In this document: piece by piece, positions 10,855 to 21,364 of the stretch
Layout: every line of letters begins with the position of its first letter
How positions within the stretch are numbered: the stretch's first letter is position 1
Source: Neofusicoccum parvum
Taxonomy: Eukaryota > Ascomycota > Dothideomycetes > Botryosphaeriales > Botryosphaeriaceae
DNA length: 64,000 bases
Reading direction: 5' to 3'
Assembly: GCA_020912385.1 (NCBI GenBank)
Contig: CP087211.1
Location: 1,302,001-1,366,000, forward strand
The notes under the pieces: generated by a model
Told to the model about the DNA's origin: nothing
What the model saw: the letters and a program-made list of their open reading frames with translations, nothing else
The model's database searches: none
Program-made: the position numbers and the translations under genes

Positions 10855-11910
10855 GGACTCAAGTGTCTGGAAACATCTGGCCGCCTGACTTATTGAACTC
10901 TTTGCAACGACGGCTGTCTGATGCGGTAGATATCAAAGACTTACACGGCCATTCCATCTCTACCTTCACAGCTTTAATTTAAATCTCCCCCAGATCCGGG
11001 CTGCACCGTCCACGTACTACTAAGCATGCTTAGCAGAGCCTAAATTTACGTCTGACGTAACTCTATTCTACTAGAAAATAAGCTAGCAGCCAACAAGTAA
11101 CCTTAATCCGCACCACAATGCACTAATGGATCCCGAACACGTCAAGACATGCCAGCACCGCTTAAATCTGGAAGGTCGCGATTTGGGAACATTGAATTGG
11201 CTATAATGGCCCTTGTGATTTGCATCCTCCCATCGCCCGTCTTCATCACAAGGTTACGTAATCAAGAGGTAGTAAATCTGCCACCTAGCTCAAGACCTCG
11301 ACTTTTAGGGGCAGTTTCGCGATATAAATCCTATCGGCTCGTGTCTCGTAATTCGGGTTTAGGAACCACTGACGCTAGTTGCGGGGCCGCTAAATGTTGG
11401 AGACAAAGTCTCTTTAGGATCCTCTGTGGGTTAGGAAATCCGACTGTAGAGAGACCGTGCGGACGACCGGGCCACCGTGGGCATGTACGCACCTCTTCGG
11501 AAAACCCATTCGTGATGTATGCCCCTACAACAAAAGACACTTGCCCTGTACAACCCCTGCTCACCATTAATCCTAGTCGGGTCGGATGGGCCTCGTTTCT
11601 TCGTACGAGTCAAGTCGAAATGGGGCGCAAGCTTGCGTGCGAGAGAAACACCGACCTCTCATTAGCTACATTGTCCTTTGCACGGCCACTGTGACCAAGT
11701 AGCAACCCCTCTAATACAATGCCTATCCGACCGCAGCAGAGCTCAGTCGCGAATACGATCAAGGAGGTAAGAATACGACTTCGCCACTGAGATCTACCAT
11801 GCTGCGGACACCTGTGCCTTGCAGGAGTAGAGTGAGATATAAAAGACGTATTCCAGTTCCACTTACACCATCACCATCCTGCAGCTACTTCTTCTTCTCC
11901 ACAGACAAAC
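10855..11910. other. Intergenic, 1.06 kb, partly AT-rich
   Basis: The first half has short AT-rich runs and a 14-bp perfect palindrome at 11020-11033. The second half has a 181-codon plus-strand open frame with no recognisable domain. It may include an old transposon remnant, but no terminal repeats or transposase text are visible. Confidence 0.45.
11838..11845 (+). promoter_or_regulatory. TATA-box-like element
   Basis: TATAAAAG lies 66 bp upstream of the FAD oxidase start, followed by a pyrimidine/CA-rich leader (CACCATCACCATCCTGCAG). This is a plausible core promoter for an inducible gene. Confidence 0.5.
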
Positions 11911-13572
11911 ATGGCACTTCCACGGCTTTTCACCAGCGTCTGCTTCTTCGCCACGGCGCTTGCAGCCACAAACACTACCGGCTCTGGCGTCCAAGACGCT
12001 TGCAATGAGCTGGCGACCTTGTACCCAGACCTCATCCTCACTCGGAACTCGACAAACTACACGGTCGAGACTACGCACTACTGGGAGAAGAGATCAAACT
12101 TGGAGCCGCTCTGCATTTTCCAGCCGACCAATGCAGACCAGGTTGCCAGTTCGGTTGGCATTTTCCACAAGCACCAAGCTCAGTTTGCGGTGCGCGGAGG
12201 AGGACACATGAACGTAAGTGATCAGGAACCCCTGGATACTGCACCTACTCATGCATCCACAGAATCCCGGCTCGAACAACATCAACGACGGAGTTTTGCT
12301 GGCCCTCAACGGGCTCACCCAGTTGAACATCCTGGAGGATGAAGGCCTGGTCGAACTCGGCCCTGGCAACCGCTGGGAGAATGCCTACTCTGCTCTCGGA
12401 GAGGTTGGAAAATACATGATCGGCGGTCGGTTGAAATCAATCGGAGTGCCAGGACTCTCATTGATCGGCGGGGTTCACTATTTCGCCAACAAATACGGAT
12501 ACGCCATGGACAACGTCATGAGCTACGATGTGGTCCTCGGCAACGGCACTCAAGTCATCGCAAACTCAACCTCGAACCCGGATCTTTTCTGGGCGCTCAA
12601 GGGAGGCGGCAACAACTTTGGAGTGGTGACGAAATTTGTCTCCAAGACATACGACATCCCCAAGATCAGCACCACGATCCAGAACTTCAACGAGAGTGGC
12701 GTTCCGGCTTTCATCAAAGCCGCCTGCGCTCTCGCTCAAAACGATGACTCTTCGGTGGGAGCCGGCGCCGTCATCTCCATCACCTACAACGCCACCACGA
12801 AAGACGTGTCTGCATCCATTCTCGGCGTCCAGGAAGGAACGGAATCTCCGCCCTCGAAGTTTGCCGAGTTCTCGGCCATCCCTGCCGTCCGGAGCGTCAA
12901 CAACGTCACAACTCCGCCGCAGTGGCATGCCAACCTCGACTCGCCGTTCCAGATGTTCAGGTGAGTTTCGGTGCCGATAAACACCATATCCATCAAGCCA
13001 CTAATCCAACGTGTAGGAATATATACGGTCAGCACGCGATCAAGCCGGATTCCGACGCTCTGTATGAGATGTACAGGGAGTGGAAGGCCGCCGTCGACGA
13101 CATTTCCGATGTCGGTGGGCTCTATCCTACGTTCGTGCTGAACATGGCCCCCAGGACCGCTGCTTCTGTTGCCAAGACGAACGGGATCGGCAACACGTGG
13201 GGCCTCGACGACAGCGAATCATACATCTGTACGCACTCCTCGGGGACTTCGATCCTCTTCAACATTCTCGGCTTGTCGTTGTGCTAACGGAGACGCGCAG
13301 GGTGGGAGCTCAGCACCGGCTGGGATTCGAGCCACGATGATCTGCGCATGACGTACTGGACCCGCTCGCTCGTCGAGCGCTTCCATGCCACGAACACGGC
13401 GAAGAACTTGACCTCGGAGTTCGTCTACATGGGCGACGCTGCCGATTGGCAGGACGTCTTCAAGGGATTTGCTCCCGGTAACGTCGAGAAGATGAAGCAG
13501 ATCAGGGACAAGTACGACGTCGACGGGGTGTTTCACAAGCTGAACTGGGGCGGTTTCAAGCTTGGCTACTAA
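11911..13572 (+). CDS. Secreted FAD-linked oxidase, berberine-bridge-enzyme-like (PCMH type)
   Basis: Four exons, 11911..12213, 12263..12960, 13017..13228 and 13301..13572 (introns 49, 56 and 72 bp), encode 494 aa. A signal peptide ending near ALAATN precedes several N-glycosylation sequons. The FAD-binding PCMH fold is seen in CIFQPTNADQVASSVGIF, then AVRGGGHMN, where His99 is the expected histidyl-FAD attachment residue, then GLSLIGGVHYFANKYGYAMDNV and FWALKGGGNNFGVVTKF. The second attachment site found in bicovalent family members is a Cys before DNV; here the residue is Met. The C-terminal berberine-bridge segment ends NWGGFKLGY. The family oxidises sugars, alkaloids or polyketides with O2. 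The substrate is unknown; the nearby monooxygenase and transporter suggest a shared pathway. Confidence 0.88.
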
Positions 13573-14425
13573 GAATATCCGCTCGCATGCTATAAGGTAT
13601 CTAGACCGGGCGAGACTAGCCTATCACATCTGCGATACTTTTTGAGAATTGGTGGGAAGAGAGCGAGGCCCGGGTTTGCGACGCGCCTGTGAAAGGCACC
13701 AATCAGCTCGGTGATCTCCTTTCAATTTGGATTACATTCTTGTATACATTAGAATATTTTGTCAATACAACCAAACTTTTGGTTCACTACTCCAACTTAT
13801 CTATCCATTCAGGAGAGCGCAAGTTGCACTCTTGGTGGCGTGATGTGATAATGGGTGCTTCCTCATTTGCTCAGCACTCTCCAACTGGTAAGCGAATTAT
13901 GATAACTCATAGAGAAATCCGTGCTCATACCCACTACTGCGGATAACACGGGCTAACACATAGCTTGATTTAACAGGACCAATATGCTGGACACACAGCT
14001 CCCAGTCCCAGCCACTTGCCCTGCGTCGCTCCGTCCCGCCGACTCCCATCCCGACATACACACTACGACTACCGAGTTCTGGCACGCTACTTTCTGTAGG
14101 ATGAAGCCCGCAAAGATTGGTAGTTAGTCACGCTCATCATCAACGACAGATGGTGACGAGCCCCAGCAACGTGGTGAAGGAGCCGAATTGATCAACCCGA
14201 GCCTTGTCACCGCCTCCCCAAACACCGCAGAAGTAAGTGCAAACGGTATCCTCATAAGACCTCTCACTTGATCTTTCCTGTGAATTGCCCAGGCCACCAG
14301 CGCCGTTCTCATTCTAAATCTGTCGTATCTACTCTACGGATGTGTACGATCCCAGCCAGTATGTATCCTCCGCCCACGATCCACGTGAGCCGCACCAAGC
14401 GCAACTAGCACCTAGCTCTACCCAT
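13573..14425. other. Intergenic between convergent genes
   Basis: An 853-bp spacer between the 3' ends of the FAD oxidase and the MFS transporter. It is moderately AT-rich near 13690-13800. No coding feature is supported. Confidence 0.55.
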
Positions 14426-16458
14426 CTACTGGTGATACCTGCTCACGCCCCCCGTCTCCACGCCCACGCCCTCGCCCGCCATCGCGCTCTGCCTCTCCCT
14501 CCTCGCAATCTTCCGATTCAGCCACCAGTACTGCGCGTTCGCCGCGACCGCAAACACCAGGCCGACGCTCGTCAGCACGACGATGGCGGTCCAGCCGGTC
14601 GCGTACAGCGGCTTGTCGCTGCTCTGGAATAGCTGGCCGCCGATGATGCCGGCGGCGTTGGCCGACATGATGAACAGTGCCATGGTGATGCTGCGCTCGC
14701 CGGCCGAGCGGGCGTTGAGCGCGAGCCAGGACCCGTTCACGGCGTGGTACGTCATGCTGAACGACAGCGCGAGCGTGAGCACGCCGTAGCGGGCGTGGTT
14801 GTTGGACGAGTGGATCAGGGCGCGGTTGGCGATGGTGACGGCCCACCAGATGAGCACGCCGAGGAGGACGAGGGGGCCGCGGTAGCCGAAGTGGTCACTT
14901 TTACATGGTTAGGGAGTGGTTTCTTTTGGTTGGATAGGGGGTGCTTACGCCATGAGACCCCAGCTCACGTTGAGGACGAGGGAGATCCAGCCGCCGACGG
15001 AGACGAGAGCGTTCGAGACAAGGCGACCGTAACCGAAGGAGCTGACGAGGGTCGGAGCGTACGAGTTGAGTGTGTTGTTTGGCGCGATGGCGGTCAGTGT
15101 TAGCAGCAGGTGTGCGTAGACCCTCCAGTTTGAAAGCTGTGGAAGTAACAATTAGCCGCTCAAAGCCTTCCCTGTATGAAGAGGATTTTGGAGGAACCTA
15201 CGGCACAGCGGAGCTCGTGCAAGTCTATCCACTTCTTCTTCGCCAATTTGCGCGGGTCATCGAAGATGATTCGGCGGTGCAGGATGTCGGCTTCCCGATC
15301 GGTGAAGTAGCGGAAGCCAAATATGCTCTTAGGTTGGAATATACTCTTAGGGAACATGGTCGCAAAGAGGATCCCGACCATGCAGGTGAACATTCCCTCA
15401 ATCTAGTTCCAATTAGCTTCAGCCATTGACATGGGCTCCGACAAGACATACAATGAAAAGCCACTGCCAGCCCGCCAGATTTGCGACTCCTCGCATGTGA
15501 AGACTGTAGTCCGTTAGCTCTGGGCTTTCGTCTGAATATTTCGCCTGTTTCTTACATTCCATAGCCTATCAGACCACTGCTTGCAACAGCCGTCAAATTG
15601 CCAAGGAAAAATATGGAGAAGCGCTTGCTTGTCTCGTCCCTCTTGTAGAACATGGAAATGGTATACAGGCCTGCCGGGATGAAACCAGCCTCGCACAGGC
15701 CGAGAAGGATCCGCGTGCACATGTACGCGCCAACGCCCTTCTGGAAGGCTTGGAACGTTGCGACAAGGCCCCTGACGATGTGTCAACTCGATACGAGAGA
15801 AGAAGAATTCTAGACGGGAATTGCGCCATGCATACCATGCGAAAATCTGACCACTAATCCACTTCTGGGGACCGATTCGGTACAGAATGAGGTTGCTTGG
15901 GATCTGGGCATACTTCAGCACCAATCCAAGCAGGCGGAAGGGAGCACAGCAGTGGTACCTCAAGGATCACAATACCAGCAGACAGCAGCTGTTGGCCAAT
16001 GTTGAACTGGAACTGGGTGATTCCCACGTCCTCCATGAAATAATCGGTCAAGGCATTGCCGCTTCAGGGCTGTCAATACGAGAGCACGCGGCTGTGGCGC
16101 AAAAGCACGTACATGTTTCCCCGGTCCAGCTGGAGGGCATAGAAGCCGAGCACCAGGAGCGGCATCACGACCATGTCCAATCTGGGTAACTCGCATCAGC
16201 TCGGGAGCACGGCAGATCGAACGACCCGGCAGCAGGGCGGCTGCAGATCTCGGCGGGGCGGGCGGGTTAAGCATACTTTCGCACCAGCAGCCTCTCCTCC
16301 TCTGGGGTCCAGTCGATCTCGTCATGCTCGCTGAGCGACGGGGTCTGGTCTTGAAGATAGTCGTCGGTCACCGGCTTCTTCTCGAACGGCAAGTTGGGAT
16401 CGTTTGGGCGGGAGGGGAGGGATCGATCATGGTGGTGAGAAGAAGTAGAGAATACCAT
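14426..16458 (-). CDS. MFS transporter, Dal5/anion:cation symporter type
   Basis: Nine exons on the minus strand: 16458..16277, 16181..16113, 16061..15959, 15903..15836, 15771..15556, 15503..15452, 15402..15202, 15136..14949 and 14897..14426. All eight introns (49-95 bp) are GT-AG, and the join gives 516 aa with every phase matching. Family landmarks occur in order: KLDMVVMPLLVLGFYALQLD followed by RGNIGNALTDYF, LLSAGIVILE, GPQKWISGQIFAWG, GLCEAGFIPAGLY, YKRDETSKRFS, FGFRYFTDREADIL and NSYAPTLVSSFGYG. These fit the Dal5/Tna1/Liz1 group, which takes up allantoate, nicotinate, pantothenate and other organic anions at the plasma membrane. The start at 16458 is the simplest choice; an upstream ATG at 16588 with a weak extra splice is possible. 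Confidence 0.88.
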
Positions 16459-19400
16459 GTTGGGCCAGCAGCGGCTCGAAATCCGACACTTCCTCGTCCT
16501 TGGCGGAGAAGATGGATGAAGCAGCAGACGGCCAGGCACGCGAAAAGGAGCGGACGCGACCGGCCAGGGCAGCGCTTATAAACGACATGATTCCGCGCGG
16601 CTTTGATGCATCAGATCTGGGTCCACCCGATCCGGGGTCTGATGGGCGGCCGCTCAGGTTGTCGGCAGGTGTCGCTGGGGGCGACGGGGTCCTGCCGGCC
16701 GCCATGGTGGGTTGCGGCTGGGCGGGCGGCGGGTTCGAGCAGGCAGGTCGCGCAGGCCGGGCAGGGGTTGCCGGGGCCTGACGGGGCAGCGCGGCGGCGC
16801 GTGTGGGGCAGTTGCGCGTGCGGATGGCGCCTCGGGGGGTGGAGGGCGTGCTGGGCGGGTTGCGGCGCGGGTTAGTGAGGTCGAGGGCATCAGGCCCAAC
16901 GCGCGCGCTGCTGAAGCTCGGGAGACGTGTCGAATGGGAGGTGACGTATCCCTGTCTCGCGACGCGCCCGGCCAATCAGCGCCCACCCCGCGCCTTGATG
17001 CCATCTGCGAGACGACTTGCGTGCTGAGCACAACATCGCCCAATCTGTGCTGTCTGCGCCGCTCGCTGCCGCCGGCCTGCGTTTTTCATGCTGAGTGTTC
17101 GCGTTACGCCGCGCGAAAAGACCTGACAGGGCCGTGGGACTCAGGTCTTCATGCCGTTGGGAAATCATCCACAGCGCAAGCATGTTTCTCAAATTCCTCG
17201 AGCATCCTTTCCACGCTTGTTCGACGTGTAGGCCCTGTGTCTGTGGCAGTCGAGCTACCAAGAAGCCGTACGAGCGGGCCGCCGCAATACTGCGGGAAGA
17301 AGTGCTTATCGACTCTCAGCATTGCTTCTTCGACGCCATTGACTTCACCGCAAATGCTGCAAATGCTGACACATCCAACTGTCACGCACACTTAGCTTAC
17401 AGAACCGCACGCTTTAACGGGTCCGCTATAGCGAGCAAGTCAACAAGCCCGCATTTTTGGGCCTCCCACCACGCCCGACTCACCGACCTGATGGCTTTTT
17501 TTGCAAGCGGTCTGCATGAAGCTAAGCACAAGCAAGTAAGGTGCACCGAGATAAGGGCCTTCCAATGTCTTGCATGCCGTCGTAATCAGCTTGTTGCAGG
17601 GCTGCGTCACACAGAGCAAAATGCTTGTACGCGGCCTGCAGTAGTGCACTGTTCCTTCCATCCTCAATGGTGTGATTTTTGTACTCGCGTCGCCGCCACT
17701 GGCAATTGTCTCTCCTGTTTCAGGCCGGCTATTGCGCGGATTGCAGCGCAGTGGCTCGGGGTTCGATTTAACACCGGGGGCCTCCGAGCACAGGAGGGCT
17801 CCGCAGAAGCCTCGAGGATCTGCGGGCCCACGAGTGTTGATGCTCATCCCTACCTTGCTTCAACTCTACTTAAAAACGAATGTCTCACACGGAAATGATG
17901 CTCTACATCCTTCTTATGGCTGAATGATACTCATTCCGACGACCTACCAGCTGTCTTCCGGTCGGCCAAAACTAATGAGCAACGGCCAACAGAAAGGCGA
18001 GTCTTGCGCAATTCCTTTCAAAAGAGAGAGTAAAGTCTCCCATATGTCTTCAAGGCATTGAAAAGCTATCTCTTCCATGCACTGTCTTGACCGTCGAACC
18101 GTAGAGCAAGAGTTACCCTTTACAAAGATTGGGGCCAAAATCTTCAACTAACGTCATAAGAATGCAACTTAACGCCCTTCATGAGATCAGCATGTTCACT
18201 GCAGCTCACAATCATCTCGTGCCTGATCCCAGAGTCAATCCGCCGATCACTGGGAGAAGTCCGCGCAAAAGAGATCCGGGCTTTAGGAAGCTTCTTCAAC
18301 AACCGCATTCGTAGCGAGAAAGCCAATGTGACCAGACTGAAAGACCTGCAACTGTTATTGTGCCGTCTGAATTGTTCTGCTATCAACCTGTTTCCCAAAC
18401 TCGCGGAGGCATTCTCCTTCCTCGACCAATTTCCGTTTCATTTTTCCACACCCACTCGCTAAGAATGTACTTCTTTATCAATTTCTTTCAAAGGCCGTCA
18501 TTACCGACCCTGTATCATTTGGGAGAGACACACGAGCAAAGTGATTCTCCAGTCTTTATGTGAGAACTCCACAAAGTAGCCAATACCCTTGTAAACACCG
18601 AAGGAATTGGCCTGCGTTAGCTTGTCGTGTCTCCTTCTACGATGCAGAACGAAAGGCTCGCTGTAGCTCCTTCGAAGCCAACCGAGAACTACATGATCCT
18701 TTGACATATAATTCCGTAAGCTCCAGCTAACAGTTCCACCGGTATAGATAACTAACCACCCCGACATACCCCCACATGATCGTAGCCCTGCGCCACCGTG
18801 AGTGCCATTTTCAAGCAGCCACAGATCCGACTCTTAAACCTCGGCATCACAGTCTCATTGACGACCACGGATCCACAATGCAAATGTCTGGATTTTTACT
18901 GCCCTGTGGGTGTTTTATATTGAATCGAACCACAAACTGTTTTGTTGCTCCCTTTCGTCGGCCATGTTTCTCACCCCCTCCCGTCGTGCCAGTGTCAATA
19001 TCCGGCATGATCATGTTCAGCATCGTTCTACAAGCTTGCTGCTCATCTTCAGCATCTGTAAATATAGAAATCGTCGTATGTAAGAACTGCGGATGAATGT
19101 GCTTAGGTTTCTGGATGACCGTGCTTTGGTGAGCTATGTCACAGCACTCTCGCCTACAAGGAACAGTGGAGCGGAGATCACATGGAAAAAGCAAGGGTCT
19201 CAAAGGCGGTGATAGCAGGGGCTGAGCTTCATGAACAGCTACTTGCAGAACAAGAGAATCAGAGGTCGAAGAAGGTTGGACTTGAGAATGCCAATTTGGT
19301 GTTGAGGATGGCCGTTTGGCGTAAGGAGCACGTGGTATTGAGTGCTGTAGTTCACCTGCATAATGCTTCCTCGACACATCGGTGTGGGTTAGTTCAGCTG

Positions 19401-19722
19401 AAGCTCATGAGATGTGCAATCTTGGACTCTAAAAACAAACGTGATCCTGCAGAGCAACAAAAGGCATTGGTGCATTTTCAATTGCAATTGACAGTAAAAA
19501 TTTTGAATAGAAAGAATACGAACGAATGCGTATGACACGAACCCGAGATCCAGTAGGCATTTACAATGAAACTCATGAAGACATTCCCATCAACAAAAAA
19601 GGTACCAATGATAAGACAGAGAGTAGAGAGAAGAAGAGACGCAAGAATTAGAAAAGCGCTGTAACCCACCTCAATCGCACCTTGTACACCCAACGATGAA
19701 AACGCCTTCGCCGCCATTATTT
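16459..19722. other. Gene-poor stretch, 3.3 kb
   Basis: It contains the transporter promoter and then about 2.8 kb with only unremarkable open frames, such as 267 codons on the plus strand at 17095-17898 and 176 codons on the minus strand at 18847-19377. None has a recognisable domain, signal or clear exon structure, and I see no repeats or transposon ends. A non-coding RNA or a highly diverged gene cannot be excluded. Confidence 0.5.
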
Positions 19723-20768
19723 TTACCGTTTCGCCGCCTCCGCAGCTGCCTGCTGCGCCTGAAGCTGCTCCCTAATCCCGCTCCCAACCGCCCGGTACCA
19801 AACATCCCGACCCCAGCGCACCGCCCTCTCCACCGCCTGGCTCGGCCTATCGATGGCCGGCCTGACATCCAGGAAGAACACCGGCATACCGTGCTCAGGC
19901 TCGCCCTCATAGTAATCGATGACGTACCTCCTCTCCACGACATCACCGCCCGGCACCTGCCTCTGCACGAACCAGTCATGCCTGTCGAACGGCGGCTCGG
20001 CGCTGAACTGGCTCGGCCACACCTGCCCCAAGAACTGCATCATCCGCGCCTTCGGCGTCAGCTCGCCAGGCCTGCCCATGAACCGCACCAGCCGCGGCGG
20101 CTGGCTGTCGGCGTCGGGCCAGCGCTCCAGCAGCTCGCCGGCCAGGCTGCCCTCCTCGCCGCGCGCGCTCGCGCGCCAGCCGTGCGCCAGCCCCTGCCCG
20201 AAGCGGCGCTCCCACTCGAGGATCTCGGCCCACGCGCCCTCGTTCAGGAAGTTGTGCACCGCCACCATGCTCTCGACCGCGTCCTGCGGCGTGTCCGTGT
20301 AGCCCTTGCGCAGCATCGCGTTGTACATCTGCTGCGGCGACGGGTACTCCCAGTTGCCGCCGCCGTCGCCGCGCGGGATCGACGACGGCTCGCGCTCCGT
20401 GGGCAGGTCGAGCGTCTGGTGCGCGGCCCGGTCCTGCGACAGGTTCGACGGCATGAAGTTGAGCGGGTTGAGCTTCTCCAGGAGCCCGGATTTGGGGGGA
20501 GCGGCCGAGGTCGAGGAGCCGTCGTTCTTCTTCTCCGGCGGGACGTAGGGACATGCGCCTGCGGGGACCGGGGCGGCTTGGGGTGGTGATGCAGGCGGTG
20601 CGGCGCCCTTCTGGTGCATGGGGCAGCCGGGCTGGGAAGAAGTCAGCGGAGAACTCCCATGTTCAGTCTAAATGGACGACTTACGGGCGGAGAAGCAGCG
20701 GAGGATCGAGGAAGAGAATGCGGGGCGACGGGCGCCGCGGGCTCTGAATCTGCCCAAAACCAACCCAT
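19723..20768 (-). CDS. Holocytochrome c synthase (cytochrome c heme lyase)
   Basis: Two exons, 20768..20685 and 20631..19723, separated by a 53-bp intron (GTAAGT to CCCAG), give 330 aa. The enzyme attaches heme covalently to the CxxCH motif of apocytochrome c in the mitochondrial intermembrane space. Two N-terminal Cys-Pro heme-binding motifs are visible at residues 31-32 (GCPMH) and 55-56 (ACPYVPP). Conserved family blocks follow: SSIPRG then [28 protein letters not shown] with the putative axial heme ligand His154, [31 protein letters not shown] and RYVIDYYEG. The first intron separates the opening MGWFWADSE from the first CP motif. I cannot tell whether it serves cytochrome c, c1 or both. 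Confidence 0.93.
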
Positions 20769-21364
20769 GGTGAACGCGATGTGAGGAGGGTAATGGGTCT
20801 CGGAGGAATAAAACAGGAGGATTGATGGCTGAGCGATTGCGGTTTGTTTGCGGCGAAAGTGAGGAAAGAAAGTTGCGGAGCAGGGGCCACGATGATGGCA
20901 CGGAAGGCGCTTTGGTCCTTTGGGTCTGCGGCTCCGACTCGCCTCCGGCCGCCCGTCTCTGCCCGGTAGGACGGCAGGACAACTTAAGTTGCTGCCGTAT
21001 TAGCCCAAGTTTCATGCACAAAAGACGGCAACCTTTACTTTAGACATAGTCACAACCATCCGCGGATCGACTAATCATAGATTTCTAGCCCAATTATTCC
21101 CGAAAGTCTTCAGCCTCATGTTCTGCATCCGAAAACTTTCCCCTTTCGCACGCGGCATGACGTTTCTGGCGAAATTTGTCTCGTGCTTTGCTAATAATCA
21201 ATAGCTAATTGGTCGGACCGCCCACCTACTTTTTCTCGCGCCCACCTACCATTTCAAGTTGAATATTCTCTACTCTATTGTGTATCTAATTACTCAACTC
21301 CAGTCCCGAAAATGCATCGAGACTTCTTCTACTCATCCCGAAAATTTGAAATTGAACCATGTTC
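20769..21364. other. Intergenic, promoter of heme lyase gene
   Basis: 596 bp between the heme lyase start and the 3' end of the UFD1-domain gene. No coding feature is supported. Confidence 0.55.

Noticed and set aside
11020..11033. 14-bp perfect palindrome CTAAGCATGCTTAG as a regulator site
   Set aside because: It is single, lies 890 bp from the next start, and a palindrome of this size is not rare in a window of this length.
17095..17898. 267-codon plus-strand frame as a gene
   Set aside because: No domain, signal or repeat pattern; unusual composition and overlapping open frames on the other strand.
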